Positions 1 through 9,746 of a DNA stretch of 64,000 nt are shown one piece after another. A program made the position numbers and the translations under genes. The notes under the pieces were generated by a model that saw only the letters and a list, made by a program, of their open reading frames with translations, ran no database searches and was not told the DNA's origin. The stretch covers positions 248,001 to 312,000 of the forward strand of contig JADKBZ010000002.1 of assembly GCA_016714815.1 (NCBI GenBank), given 5' to 3'. Positions within the stretch are counted from its first letter, which is position 1. The number at the start of each line of letters is the position of its first letter. This DNA is from Holophagales bacterium. GTDB taxonomy: Bacteria; Acidobacteriota; Thermoanaerobaculia; UBA5066.

Positions 1-2061
1 GAGACCGAGGAAGTCCGTCGCCGTGACGGGTCCCGACGGGTTCCCCTTCGGCGTCACGACCGGCGACACGGGAGCCTCGGGCGGTCCGCAGACGTTGATC
101 ACGGCCGTGGCGGTCCTCGCGGTCCCCTCGCTCGTCCGGAACGTGAAGAGAATCGTCGAGCGGCCCGGAGCGGCCGAGGAGGACGCCGCGAAGGAAAACG
201 CGGTCGGAGGGAACGCGGGCGGACCGATCGGCTGAGCCGCAGGAGTGACGGTGACTCCGGGCGGAAGGCCGGAGGGGGTCACGACGACGTCGGCGGTCGG
301 GGGACAGCCCCCCACGACGAGAGACGCGGTGAACGTGACCGCCGCGCCGTTCGGGTTCAGGACTGCGGCCGACGGCGCCACCGAGGGCGTGAAGGCCGGC
401 GGGAGGACGTTCGCGACGAAATTCGCCGTAGAGCGGACGCCGCGAGCGTCGCTCACGAGCGCCGTGATCGCCGCCGGACCAGATGCCGTGCCGGCGGCGG
501 CCTGAACGGTGAAAAGGACGGTCTGTGCGGGCGGCATCGCGGGGACCGGAATGGTCGCGGGGGTGATCGTCAGCCCTGCCGGCAGGGTCGGGAACGTGAC
601 AGTCGGACTCCCCGAATAGCCGTCGAGCGGCGTAATCATCAGGGAGTTCGGGCTCGGCTTTCCCCCGGGACAGATGTCCATCGCGCTGCGCTCGACCTCG
701 ATCCCGATCCGCCCGGGACGGACGACCGAGACCGCGATCGTGACCGTCTTCGGAGTCCCCGTGGACGGCTCGAACGTGAAGACGGCCTCTCCGCTCCCGG
801 CCGGAGTCGTGAGCGGTGCGGAGAACGTGAAGACGATCGGTTCGTACGAGGGGGCCAGCAGCTCCGCGGAGACGGGCGACACGGTGACCCCGGCCGGAAG
901 CGAGGACGGTATGACGGCGATACGGGACGGCGGGGAGCAGGCGCCCGGCGCGAGGGAGGCCGTGACGGTCGCGCCCGCTCCACCGGCCGTCAGCGTCACC
1001 GCCGCGGGCGAGACGACCGGTGCGAACTGGGCGGACCCGACGGTCACGACGAAGCTCGTGACGCCGAAAGGTCCGCCCGGATCGCTCACGAGGACGTTCA
1101 CGACCTTCTGCCCGGGGAGGGCGCCGGCGAGGGCGGAGACCTCGAAGACGACGGTCCGGGACGGAGGAACCGTGTCGACCGGGATCGAAACCGGAGTGAC
1201 CTTCAGCTCCGACGCAAGCGACGGGAAGGTCACCGTGGGAGACCCCGTGTAGCCGCCCAGGGACGAGATCAGGATGGAGTTCTGAACTGCGGCGCCGCCA
1301 GGACAGGCGTCGACGGCGGTCTTCTCGGGCACCACGCTCAACGAACCGAGACGTTCGACGGTGAGGACGAACGTGTCCGTACCGCTCGGAACGGGACCCG
1401 CCTGAACGCTGACCGTGTAGTTCCCGGCCGGCGTCGAGGAGGTCGTCGAGATCCGGAAGCTGACCACGGCGTAGGGCGGCCCCTGCTGTCCCACCGGCGT
1501 GAAGGTCACCGGCGACGGAACGGGCGAGGCGCCCTGGGGGAGCCCGGTGAAGATCAGGTGCTGCTGTCCGGAGACGAAGGTGTCGATGTAGCCGACCGTC
1601 GCGGTCAGGCTCGCGGAGGTTGAGCCCGCCGCCACCCTCACCGACGAGGGAACGACCGAGAGGGGCTGGACTATGAAATTGAGCAGGCCGTAAGCCGGGG
1701 TCGGGGTGTTGTTGACGGGGACCTCGTGCCCACCCGGCCACGCCCACGGCGCCGCGGCGAGCCGGAAAGTGACCGTCGCCGAGGTCTGTCCGGGCGCGGT
1801 CGTGTAGCTGACCGTCGACGGAACCGTCGTGATCCCGTACGGCAGGACGGTCCCGCCGCCGAAATCGAGGACCTGGAGACCACCGGGAAGAGTCGCGGTC
1901 GGCGAGAAAGTGATCTGCGCGGTGATGGTCGGAGACGTCTCCCCGACCGCGAACGTCACCGGGTTCGCCGAGAACGTAATCGTCTGGGCCCCCGAGGGGA
2001 GGGCCGCGAGGATCGCGAAAATGCAGAGGAAGAAACCACGGAGGACCGCTCTCTGCGACAT
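1..2061 (-). CDS. Secreted Ig-like repeat protein, C-terminus beyond window edge
   Basis: The frame is open from an ATG at 2061 to position 1 (687 codons seen, no stop), so the protein is cut by the window edge. An AAGGAG ribosome site lies about 7 bases before the ATG. The first ~26 residues form a signal peptide (hydrophobic core FFLCIFAILAALP, ending SGAQ). The rest is Thr/Val/Pro/Ser-rich beta-sandwich-like sequence. Two module types alternate: one opens with DACPGG or DICPGG and contains GGYTGSPTVTFPSL or DGYSGSPTVTFPTL; the other contains SSLPAGVTVSP or SGLPPGVTVTP. Each module carries a single Cys near its start. This looks like a tandem Ig-fold/BACON-type surface or secreted protein. 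The ligand is unknown and no catalytic motif is visible. Confidence 0.8.
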   Translation of the reverse strand, partial: MSQRAVLRGFFLCIFAILAALPSGAQTITFSANPVTFAVGETSPTITAQITFSPTATLPGGLQVLDFGGGTVLPYGITTVPSTVSYTTAPGQTSATVTFRLAAAPWAWPGGHEVPVNNTPTPAYGLLNFIVQPLSVVPSSVRVAAGSTSASLTATVGYIDTFVSGQQHLIFTGLPQGASPVPSPVTFTPVGQQGPPYAVVSFRISTTSSTPAGNYTVSVQAGPVPSGTDTFVLTVERLGSLSVVPEKTAVDACPGGAAVQNSILISSLGGYTGSPTVTFPSLASELKVTPVSIPVDTVPPSRTVVFEVSALAGALPGQKVVNVLVSDPGGPFGVTSFVVTVGSAQFAPVVSPAAVTLTAGGAGATVTASLAPGACSPPSRIAVIPSSLPAGVTVSPVSAELLAPSYEPIVFTFSAPLTTPAGSGEAVFTFEPSTGTPKTVTIAVSVVRPGRIGIEVERSAMDICPGGKPSPNSLMITPLDGYSGSPTVTFPTLPAGLTITPATIPVPAMPPAQTVLFTVQAAAGTASGPAAITALVSDARGVRSTANFVANVLPPAFTPSVAPSAAVLNPNGAAVTFTASLVVGGCPPTADVVVTPSGLPPGVTVTPAAQPIGPPAFPPTAFSFAASSSAAPGRSTILFTFRTSEGTARTATAVINVCGPPEAPVSPVVTPKGNPSGPVTATDFLGL

Positions 2062-2192
2062 CGTCGCTCCTTTCGCCTCCGGTCCCCTTTCAAGGTGGCC
2101 TCGGGCGCTTCTCGAAATCGCGGGCCGGTTTTCCCGACTTTAACAGTAACCAAGGATGCGGGTATCACCCGGAGCGTTTATTCTCGCCCCGA

Positions 2193-3125
2193 ATGATCCT
2201 TTCGTATCGGCGGCCCGCCGCCCTCGCCACCATCGTCCTCCTCGTGGCTGGCTTCGTTCCGGGTTGTTCCGCCCGAAAAGTGGCGGTGAACGCCCTCGCC
2301 GGCGCTCTCTCGGCCGGTGGCGGCTCCTATGCGACCGACGACGACCCGGAGCTCGTCGCCGCGGCCGTTCCCTTTGGCCTGAAGACGATCGAGGCTCTTC
2401 TCGTAGAGGCCCCGGGACACGACGGCCTTCTGCTGGCGGCCGCCAGCGGATTCACGCAGTACGCCTACGCGTTCGTCCAGGCCGAGGCCGATCTCGTCGA
2501 AGAGAAGGATCTCGCCCGCGCGACCGCCCTCCGCGCCCGCGCCCGAAAGCTCTACCCGCGGGCCCTTCGGTACGGCCTCCGGGGGCTCGAGGTCCGTCAC
2601 CCCGGCTTCGAGGCCGGGCTCCGGAGCGACAGCCTTCGCGAGAAGACCCTCGCCTCCGCCACGAAGGCCGACGTGGCGCTCCTCTACTGGACCGGCGCCG
2701 CCTGGGGCGCGGCGATCGCCCTCTCCAAGGAGAACGCCGACCTGACCGCCGACCAGGGACTCGCCGAGACTCTCGAGAGAAGGGCGCTCGCCCTGGACGA
2801 GGGTTTCGGCCAGGGGGCGATCCACGACTTCTTCATCGCGTTCGACGGGGGCCGGCCCGCGGCCGCCGGGGGCTCGGCGAGCCGGGCCCGCGGGCATCTC
2901 GAGCGCGCCGTCGCGCTCTCCGCCGGGAAGCGGGCGGCTCCGTACGTCTCTTTCGCCGAATCGGTCTCCGTCGGGGCACAGGACCGAAAGGAATTCGAAG
3001 AGATGCTCCGGAAGGCCCTCTCCATCGACCCCGACGCCGTTCCGGAGCTGAGGCTCGCCAACACCGTCTCGCAGCGACGCGCCGCCTGGCTCCTCGCTCG
3101 CGCCGACGACCTCTTCCTGGAGTAA
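2193..3125 (+). CDS. TatT-family TRAP-associated lipoprotein
   Basis: 310 residues. A lipoprotein signal ends at the lipobox VPGC (Cys25), predicting a lipid-anchored periplasmic protein. The body is alpha-helical with TPR-like segments, such as the run through YAFVQAEADLVEEKDLARAT and ARARKLYPRALRYGLRGLE. Family knowledge: TatT (Treponema Tp0956 type) proteins form TPR oligomers that partner with a DctP ligand-binding protein. The next gene, 4 bases downstream, is exactly that, followed by the permease, so a TPAT-type TRAP system is inferred. No strong Shine-Dalgarno precedes the ATG. The ligand is unknown. Confidence 0.85.
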   Translation: MILSYRRPAALATIVLLVAGFVPGCSARKVAVNALAGALSAGGGSYATDDDPELVAAAVPFGLKTIEALLVEAPGHDGLLLAAASGFTQYAYAFVQAEADLVEEKDLARATALRARARKLYPRALRYGLRGLEVRHPGFEAGLRSDSLREKTLASATKADVALLYWTGAAWGAAIALSKENADLTADQGLAETLERRALALDEGFGQGAIHDFFIAFDGGRPAAAGGSASRARGHLERAVALSAGKRAAPYVSFAESVSVGAQDRKEFEEMLRKALSIDPDAVPELRLANTVSQRRAAWLLARADDLFLE

Positions 3126-3129
3126 GCCG

Positions 3130-4170
3130 ATGACCGACCGCCGAAGCCCCGCCGCCCCCGTGCGGCTCGCACTCCCTGCGCTCGCCCTCCTTCTCGCCGG
3201 TGCGCTCCCCGCCCCGGCGCAGGTCGTCGTGAAGATGGCGACTCTCGCACCGGACGGCTCGACGTATCACCTGATCCTCAAGGAGATGGCCGAGAAGTGG
3301 AAGACGTCGACCCAGGGGCGCGTCGTCGTGAAGCTCTACCCCGGGAGCGTCGCAGGCGACGACACCGACGTCGTGAGGAAGATGCGCCTCGGCAGCCTGA
3401 ACGCGGGCCTCCTGACGAGCTCCGGGGTCGCGGCCGTCGACAGGTCGGTCATGGCGCTGCAGATTCCGATGCTCTACTCCTCCTACGAGGAGATCGACCA
3501 CGTTCTCTCCGTATACGGGCCGAAGCTCGAGGCGACCCTCGCGGCGAAGGGGTTCGTCGTCCTCAACTGGGCCGACGCCGGCTGGGTTCGCTTCTTCACG
3601 AAGACGCCCGTCCGGACGCCCGACGAGATGAAGCCGCTCAAGCTCTTCGCGTGGGGAAACGACACGGACTCCATCGAGATCTGGAAGGACGCGGGCTTCA
3701 GCCCCGTGCCCCTGCCGTCGACGGAGATCTCGACGGCCCTGCAGACGGGCCTCGTCTCGGCGCTGCCGGCCCCCCCGCAGGCGGCCGTCCTGCTGCAGTG
3801 GTACCAGCACGCCAAGAACATGACCGACGTGAAGTGGGCGGTCCTGCTCGGCGCGACGATGATCGGCAAGCCGACCTGGGACAAGATCTCCCCGGAGGAC
3901 CAGAAGCTGATCCGCGCCGCAGCCGCCGAGGCGGGCGCGCGCCTCCGGGCCGAAAGCAGATCCTCCGAGGATCGCGACATCGAGGCGATGAAGAAGCGGG
4001 GCCTCAACGTCGTCGCCGTCGACGGGAGAGCCGAGGCCCTCTGGCGGGCGGCCGCCGAGGCCGCCTACCCGAAGGCGCGCGGCAGGATCGTCCCCGAGGC
4101 GGCGTTCGACGAGGCGAGGAAGATCCTCGCCGAGTTCCGGGCGAAGAAGGCGACGGCCCCGAAGAAGTGA
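3130..4170 (+). CDS. dctP: TRAP transporter substrate-binding protein DctP-like
   Basis: 346 residues with a Sec signal peptide cleaved near Ala30. The mature protein begins VVVKMATLAPDGSTYHL, the usual DctP opening. The ligand-binding fold follows, with the characteristic segment FVVLNWADAGWVRFFTKTPV (residues ~140-160) and a central EMKPLKLFAWGNDTDSIE stretch. Periplasmic; it delivers an organic acid or similar solute to the DctQM permease encoded next, whose GTG start overlaps this stop by 4 bases. Length fits the family. The solute cannot be predicted from sequence alone. Confidence 0.9.
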   Translation: MTDRRSPAAPVRLALPALALLLAGALPAPAQVVVKMATLAPDGSTYHLILKEMAEKWKTSTQGRVVVKLYPGSVAGDDTDVVRKMRLGSLNAGLLTSSGVAAVDRSVMALQIPMLYSSYEEIDHVLSVYGPKLEATLAAKGFVVLNWADAGWVRFFTKTPVRTPDEMKPLKLFAWGNDTDSIEIWKDAGFSPVPLPSTEISTALQTGLVSALPAPPQAAVLLQWYQHAKNMTDVKWAVLLGATMIGKPTWDKISPEDQKLIRAAAAEAGARLRAESRSSEDRDIEAMKKRGLNVVAVDGRAEALWRAAAEAAYPKARGRIVPEAAFDEARKILAEFRAKKATAPKK

Positions 4171-5984
4171 GCGGCGGAACCCTGCTCCGGCGAAGCGAAC
4201 AGGGGCTCCTCGTCGCGGCGCTGGCCGTGGCGACGGTCCTGCCTCTCGTCGACGCCCTGGGGCGCCCGCTCGGCGGCTTCCACGTCCCCGGAGCCGGGTC
4301 GATCCTCCAGCTCGTCACGCTCTGGACCGCTTTCATAGGCGGCCTTCTCGCCACCCGCGAAGGGACACATCTGACCCTCTCGACGGCCGAGCTCCTCGGG
4401 AGCGGCCGCGCCCGGCGCCTCGCGCGCCTCTTCGCCTTCTCCGTCGCGGCGGCGGTGTGCGCCGTCCTCGCCTGGGCCAGCGTCGGCCTCGTGAGGGCCG
4501 ACCGGGAACAGGGGAAGGTTCTCTCCTTCGGCCTGCCGGAGTGGATGGCCGAGACGATCATGCCGGCCGCCCTCCTCCTGATGGCGGTCCGGTTCGCGTG
4601 GAAAGCCTCCGACGGGACCCGCGGGCGCGTCGCGGCCCTCGTAACGCTCGCCTCCCCGTTCCTCCTCTCGTTCGTCCCCGAGGCGGCGGCACCGAAGCTC
4701 GTCCTGCCGCTTGCGGCGGTCATCCTCCTGGCAGCGCTCCTCGGCGCGCCGGTCTTCGTGGCGATGGGAGGCCTCGCGCTCCTTCTGTTCTGGAAGGACG
4801 CCGTTCCCGTCGCCGCCGTCTCGGCCGAGGTCTACCGCCTCATCGCCTCGCCCACGCTTCCCGCGATCCCCCTCCTGACCGCCGCCGGTTACATCCTGGC
4901 CGAGGGCGGAGCCTCGACCCGGCTCGTCCGCTTCTTCCGCGCCCTGTTCGGCTGGATGCCGGGCGGCCTCGCGGTGATGGTCGCGGCGGTCTGCGCCCTC
5001 TTCACGACGTTCACGGGGGGCTCGGGGGTGACGATCATCGCCCTCGGCGGCCTCGTCTACCCGATCCTGCGCGACGACGGCTACCCCGAGGGCTTCTCCC
5101 TCGGCCTCGTGACGGCCGCCGGGAGCCTCGGCCTCCTCTTCCCGCCGTCCCTTCCCGTCATCCTCTACAGCGTCGTCGCCTCGGTCCCGGCCGACTCTCT
5201 CTTTCTCGCGGGCCTCGTCCCGGGCTTCCTGCTCGTCGTCCTGACGGCGGCGTGGGGCGTCCGCCAGGGGCTCCGGCTCGACGCGGCGGGCCGGGTGCGG
5301 CCGCGCTTTCACCTGCGCGAGCTGGCGGTCTCGTTCTGGCAGGCGAAGTGGGAACTGGCGCTGCCCGTCCTCGTCATCGTCCTTTTCGCCAGCGGTTTCG
5401 CGTCGATGGTCGAGGCCTCGGCGGCCGCCTGCGCCTACGCCGCCGTCGTGGAGTGCTTCGTCACCCGCGACATCCATCCCTTCCGGCAGCTTCCCGGAGT
5501 CCTCGTGAAGGCCGGAGCGCTCATGGGCGCCGTTCTTCTCCTCCTGTCGGTCGCCATGGGCCTGACGAGCTGGCTCGTCGACGCGCAGGTGCCGACGGCG
5601 CTCCTGGACTGGGTGAAGACGCACGTCTCGTCGCCGCTCGTCTTCCTCCTCGTCCTGAACGTGATTCTTCTCATTCTCGGAAGCGTCCTGGAGATCTACT
5701 CGGCCATCGTCATCCTGGCACCCCTCGTCGCGCCGATGGGAGCCGCGTTCGGAATCGATCCGATCCACCTCGGGGTCATCTTCCTGGCGAATCTCGAGCT
5801 CGGTTTCCTCTTCCCGCCGGTCGGCCTCAACCTCTTCCTCGCCTCGTCCCGCTTCGGCGTTCCCCTGCCGAAGCTCTACCGCCACGCCGTGCCGTTCCTC
5901 CTGATCCTCGGCGCGGGCGTCCTCCTCATCACCTACGTCCCGGCGATGTCCGTCGGCCTCCTCTCGCTCCTCGGGAAGCGATAG
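4167..5984 (+). CDS. dctQM: Fused TRAP permease DctQ-DctM
   Basis: 605 residues from a GTG at 4167 that overlaps the dctP stop (GTGA). The first ~165 residues are a four-helix DctQ small-subunit domain (TLWTAFIGGLLATREGTHLT). The rest is a multi-pass DctM large subunit with the signatures TFTGGSGVTIIALGGLVYPI and LGLLFPPSLPVILYS, and near the end ELGFLFPPVGLNLFLASSRF. It is a secondary, ion-driven inner-membrane importer. Fusion of Q and M is common in TRAP systems. The reading frame is open far upstream inside dctP, but that part is antisense-free shadow rather than protein, so the GTG is preferred. Confidence 0.88.
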   Translation: MSGGTLLRRSEQGLLVAALAVATVLPLVDALGRPLGGFHVPGAGSILQLVTLWTAFIGGLLATREGTHLTLSTAELLGSGRARRLARLFAFSVAAAVCAVLAWASVGLVRADREQGKVLSFGLPEWMAETIMPAALLLMAVRFAWKASDGTRGRVAALVTLASPFLLSFVPEAAAPKLVLPLAAVILLAALLGAPVFVAMGGLALLLFWKDAVPVAAVSAEVYRLIASPTLPAIPLLTAAGYILAEGGASTRLVRFFRALFGWMPGGLAVMVAAVCALFTTFTGGSGVTIIALGGLVYPILRDDGYPEGFSLGLVTAAGSLGLLFPPSLPVILYSVVASVPADSLFLAGLVPGFLLVVLTAAWGVRQGLRLDAAGRVRPRFHLRELAVSFWQAKWELALPVLVIVLFASGFASMVEASAAACAYAAVVECFVTRDIHPFRQLPGVLVKAGALMGAVLLLLSVAMGLTSWLVDAQVPTALLDWVKTHVSSPLVFLLVLNVILLILGSVLEIYSAIVILAPLVAPMGAAFGIDPIHLGVIFLANLELGFLFPPVGLNLFLASSRFGVPLPKLYRHAVPFLLILGAGVLLITYVPAMSVGLLSLLGKR

Positions 5985-6020
5985 GGCGGCCCGGCGCCGG
6001 CGTTGCGTGGAGAAGGAAAG

Positions 6021-6068
6021 GCGGGGACCGCGCGCGGGTTCGCGAGCGGCCCCCGCAGGGGCTTTTCC
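6021..6068 (+). terminator. Rho-independent terminator after dctQM
   Basis: GCGGGG-a-CCGC pairs with GCGG-c-CCCCGC (6021-6031 with 6046-6056), followed by AGGGGCTTTTCC. It lies between the convergent dctQM and pta genes. The T-run is on the + strand, so it mainly serves dctQM. Confidence 0.6.
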
Positions 6069-8233
6069 TAGCCCTTGAGCTCCCGCGCCCGTGCGGCCTG
6101 CTGCGCCTGGATCGCGGTGAGGTTGATCGTGAAGACGATGTCCTCGACGAGGCAGCCGCGGGAGAGGTCGTTCACCGGCTTTGCGAGGCCCTGGAGCATC
6201 GGCCCGATGCTGACGACGTTCGCCGAGCGCTGGACCGCCTTGTAGGTGACGTTTCCGGTGTTCAGGTCGGGGAAGATGAGAACGGTCGCCTTCCCCGCGA
6301 CGTCCGACTTCGGCGCCTTCAGGCGCGCGACGTCGGGCATCACCGCGGCGTCGTACTGGAGGGGGCCGTCGAGGGCGAGGTCGGGGCGCAGCTGCCGCGC
6401 GAGCCTCGTCGCCTCCTTCACCTTTTCGACGTCCTCTCCGGTGCCGCTCGCCCCGGTCGAGTACGACAGCATCGCGACACGCGCCGGGACGCCGAAGGCA
6501 ATGGCCGAGTCGGCGCTCTGGATCGCGATGTCCGCCAGCTCGGCCGCCGTCGGATTCGGGTTCACGGCGCAGTCCCCGAAGACCAGGACCTGGTCGGGAA
6601 GGCACATGAAGAAGATGCTCGACACGAGGTTGCAGCCCGGGACCGTCTTGATGATCTGGAGCGCCGGCCGGATCGTGTGGGCCGTCGTGTGGATGGCACC
6701 GGAGACGAGGCCGTCGGCCTCGGAGAGCGCCATCATCATCGTCCCGACCATGATCGGGTCCTGCAGCTCGATCTCGGCCCGGTCGGGGGTCATCCCCTTG
6801 CTCTTGCGCCGTTCCACGAGCGCGTCGACGTAGCGAGGCGCCACCTCGACGGGGTTGACGATCTCGACGGAGGCCGGAAGGGTGACTCCCTGCCGGCCCG
6901 CCACGTCGCGGATCTCGTCGGGATGGCCGAGGAGGACGCACTTCGCGATGCCCCTGGCGGCCACGATCGCCGCGGCCGCCACGGTGCGCGGCTCGGCCCC
7001 CTCTGGGAGGACGATCCTCTTCACGTCGGCCCGGGCCGTCTCGATGAGACGGTGACGGAAGGCGGGCGGGGAGAGGCGGGGCACTCGCGCCGGCTTGCCG
7101 AAGGCACGGGCCCATACGAGGTCGACGTGATCGGCGACGTAGCTCATCGTCTTCTCGACGCGCTCGGCGTCGTCGACCGGGATCGTCGGGTTCATGGAAG
7201 CGACGTGCGTGGCGGCGCGATAGCTCGAGGCCTGCACCTGCAGGAGCGGGAGACCGGAGTCGAAGACCTTCCGGCAGAGGTCGAGGACGCGCCGGTCGGG
7301 CGCGAGGCCGCCGGTCAGGACGACGCCCGCGAGCGGAGTGCCGCTCTGGACCGTCATCGCGGCCGCGAGGATGATGTCGCTGCGGTCACCCGGCGTGATG
7401 ACGAGCGTCCCCGGCTTCATCGCCTTGAGCGCGTTCGGGACGGTCATCGCGCAGACGGCGACGTCCTTCACGCGACGGGTCCGGGCTTCGCCCGGGAAGA
7501 GGACCTGGGCATGGAGAGCGTCGCCGATGTCCTTTACTCGCGGGGCCATCAGCCCCGAATTGCACGGGACGATCGCGATGGGACGGAGACCTTCCGCCTC
7601 GAGCGCCGCGCGGTGCTCCTTCACGCACTCTTCCGAGAGCCCGGGGACGGCGCACCCCGAGCAGCCGGCCGAGCCGGGCCCGAAGGAGTCGGTGTCGCTC
7701 TCCCCGGAGTCCCCTTTCCGTTCGCAGATCCGGTTCAGGATGCAGCCGACGGTCCGTCCCTCGGAGAGGGCGCCGAACCCGCGCGCCGCGATGGCGACCG
7801 TCTCGGCCAGCTCGGCCGCCGTCTGATCGGAGGGAGCGGCGACGAGGACGAGCTCCGCGTCGAGCGCCTTGAGCATGAGGGCGTTGACGCGCGAGGAGTG
7901 GACCATCCCCATCTCGGGGTGCATCCCCTGGACGATCAGGACGTCGACGTCCTCGCCCGCCTGGTCGGCGATGGCGACGACGCGCTCCATGAGCGTCTGG
8001 TCGTCGCCCGCGGCGAGAAGGCCTTCGGCCTCGCTGCGGGGAACGGCCGGCGGAATGGCGAAGTGGGCGCCGAGCGAGAGGAGCGGGATCGTGTGGTCGG
8101 GCTCGCGGTTGGCGACCGGCTTGGCGAAGGCGACACGGATTCCCTCGCGGTCGAGGGCGCGGACGATGCCGAGGCAGGCGGTCGTGATGCCGACGCCGCG
8201 GCCGGCGGGGGCGACGAGGACGGTCGTGCGCAT
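6068..8233 (-). CDS. pta: Phosphate acetyltransferase (long form)
   Basis: 721 residues, the long Pta architecture. An N-terminal BioD-like P-loop domain (residues ~1-220, opening VLVAPAGRGVGITTACLGIV) and a DRTGG regulatory domain (~220-330) precede the catalytic PTA domain (~385-715; LPEGAEPRTVAAAAIVAARG, SGAIHTTAHTIRPALQIIKT). It interconverts acetyl-CoA plus phosphate and acetyl-phosphate in the cytoplasm. It lies 24 bases downstream of ackA on the same strand, so the two are cotranscribed. Together they allow ATP from acetyl-CoA or acetate activation. No missing motif is seen. Confidence 0.95.
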   Translation of the reverse strand: MRTTVLVAPAGRGVGITTACLGIVRALDREGIRVAFAKPVANREPDHTIPLLSLGAHFAIPPAVPRSEAEGLLAAGDDQTLMERVVAIADQAGEDVDVLIVQGMHPEMGMVHSSRVNALMLKALDAELVLVAAPSDQTAAELAETVAIAARGFGALSEGRTVGCILNRICERKGDSGESDTDSFGPGSAGCSGCAVPGLSEECVKEHRAALEAEGLRPIAIVPCNSGLMAPRVKDIGDALHAQVLFPGEARTRRVKDVAVCAMTVPNALKAMKPGTLVITPGDRSDIILAAAMTVQSGTPLAGVVLTGGLAPDRRVLDLCRKVFDSGLPLLQVQASSYRAATHVASMNPTIPVDDAERVEKTMSYVADHVDLVWARAFGKPARVPRLSPPAFRHRLIETARADVKRIVLPEGAEPRTVAAAAIVAARGIAKCVLLGHPDEIRDVAGRQGVTLPASVEIVNPVEVAPRYVDALVERRKSKGMTPDRAEIELQDPIMVGTMMMALSEADGLVSGAIHTTAHTIRPALQIIKTVPGCNLVSSIFFMCLPDQVLVFGDCAVNPNPTAAELADIAIQSADSAIAFGVPARVAMLSYSTGASGTGEDVEKVKEATRLARQLRPDLALDGPLQYDAAVMPDVARLKAPKSDVAGKATVLIFPDLNTGNVTYKAVQRSANVVSIGPMLQGLAKPVNDLSRGCLVEDIVFTINLTAIQAQQAARARELKG

Positions 8234-8257
8234 GGTTTCTCTTCTGTCCTTCCCGCT

Positions 8258-9442
8258 TCAGACGCCGCGGGCGATCCGCTCGGCATCCTCGGCGATCATG
8301 AGCTCTTCGTTCGTCGGGACGATCAGCGCCTGGGGACTCGTGCCGGTGGTGATGCGCCCACCCTGGGCGCGCCCGTGGGTCGCGTTCGCGTCCACGTCGA
8401 GCGTCAGGCCGAGGAACCCGAGCCGCGCGATCGTCATCCGGCGGACCGTCGTCGAGTTCTCGCCGATGCCCCCCGTGAAGACGAGGGCGTCGAGGCGGCC
8501 GAGCGGGACGACGAGCCCGGCGATCGCCTTGGCGAGGGCGTAGCAGAAGAGGTCGAGGGCGAGCATCGCCCTGTCGTTCCCCCCGGCGGCCGCCTCTTCG
8601 ACCGTCCGCATGTCGTTCGAGAGACCCGACACGCCGAGGAGCCCCGACTTCTTGTTCAGAATGTCCAGGATCTCCTTCGGGTGCCTGCCCATCGCATCCG
8701 CGACGTGGCCGATGATCGCCGGGTCGATGGAGCCGCTGCGGGTCCCCATCACGAGCCCCTCGAGAGGGGTCAGCCCCATCGTCGTGTCGACGCTCCTGCC
8801 GTCCTTGACCGCCGCGCAGGAGCATCCGTTCCCGAGGTGCGCCGTCACGATCCCGTGGTCTTCCGCGGGAAGCCCCAGAAGGCGCACGGCCTCGCGGGCC
8901 ACGAACCGATGGCTCGTCCCGTGGAAGCCGTAGCGGCGGACCCCGTACTTCTCCAGCCACTCGAAGGGCACCGGGTAGGTGTAGGCCACCGGCGGCATCG
9001 TCTGGTGGAAGGCGGTGTCGAAGACCCCGACCTGCAGGAGCCCGGGGAAGAGCTTCTGCGCGATCCGGATCCCGACGAGGTTCGGCGGGTTGTGGAGCGG
9101 CCCGAGGGGGATGCACTCCTCGACCATCGCGATGACCTCCGGGGTGATCGCCATCGAGCCCGCGAACTTCGAGCCGCCGTGGACGACGCGGTGCCCCACC
9201 GCGAGGAGACCGTCGGCGAGGCCGACCTCGCGGAGGACGTCGACGATGCCGTGCAGCGCCTCGTCGTGCAGCGCGCCGGGGATCGGCTTCGACGTCTTCG
9301 TGCCGTTCCGCTTGACGTCGAGGGAGGCCTCGGGCGAGCCGAGCCGCTGGGCGATGCCCGACACGTGCTCGACGGAGGTGTCGGGGTCGATGACCGCGAA
9401 CTTGAGGGACGAGGATCCGCAGTTGAGGACGAGTACGTTCAT
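8258..9442 (-). CDS. ackA: Acetate kinase
   Basis: 394 residues. The start is the ATG at 9442, preceded by GAAGAAGG, because the protein then begins MNVLVLNCGSSSLKF, the canonical ASKHA opening. The frame is open 42 codons further upstream but that sequence has no family match. Other motifs: DTAFHQTMP, GYRFHGTSHR-like GFHGTSHRFVA, THLGNG-like AHLGNGCS, and GGIGENS near the C-terminus. It phosphorylates acetate from ATP or makes ATP from acetyl-phosphate. First gene of the ackA-pta operon. Confidence 0.95.
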   Translation of the reverse strand: MNVLVLNCGSSSLKFAVIDPDTSVEHVSGIAQRLGSPEASLDVKRNGTKTSKPIPGALHDEALHGIVDVLREVGLADGLLAVGHRVVHGGSKFAGSMAITPEVIAMVEECIPLGPLHNPPNLVGIRIAQKLFPGLLQVGVFDTAFHQTMPPVAYTYPVPFEWLEKYGVRRYGFHGTSHRFVAREAVRLLGLPAEDHGIVTAHLGNGCSCAAVKDGRSVDTTMGLTPLEGLVMGTRSGSIDPAIIGHVADAMGRHPKEILDILNKKSGLLGVSGLSNDMRTVEEAAAGGNDRAMLALDLFCYALAKAIAGLVVPLGRLDALVFTGGIGENSTTVRRMTIARLGFLGLTLDVDANATHGRAQGGRITTGTSPQALIVPTNEELMIAEDAERIARGV

Positions 9443-9746
9443 GCCCTTCTTCCCGTGCCGGGCGGTGCAGGGCGACGACGCAGGGGAACCCTCTCCCCCG
9501 CGTTCCTCCGAGCAGTGGTCCGGCGTGTCGTTCTGGATCTGATGGCGTCTCCGGTGTTGCCTCCCCACACCCGCCGGAAACCACTTCCGGGGCGCTTAGA
9601 AGGCCAGCGGGGCATCATAACGCGCTGCGTTGCGGCGGGCGAGCCTCGTGGGTACAGCCCGGGTTCAGCCTTCGTAAATTCCTCGGGTCATCGCGGTCCC
9701 GGGAACCGAACCGCCTCGCGCGGGTCTCACCTGGCGGAGGACAACG
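9443..9746. promoter_or_regulatory. Divergent intergenic region, ackA / secreted protein
   Basis: 304 bases with no supported gene. It must carry the ackA promoter (- strand) and the promoter for the gene at 9747 (+). The only clear structure is a perfect inverted repeat CCGGAA-accac-TTCCGG at 9574-9590, about 130 bases upstream of ackA, which could be an operator or a weak hairpin. I could not identify convincing -35/-10 pairs. Confidence 0.4.

Noticed and set aside
4065..7115. Very long open frame (1016 codons) on the - strand across dctQM and pta
   Set aside because: Low-complexity Arg/Gly/Glu/Asp-rich sequence lying opposite recognised genes; a by-product of high GC, with no ribosome site or family match.
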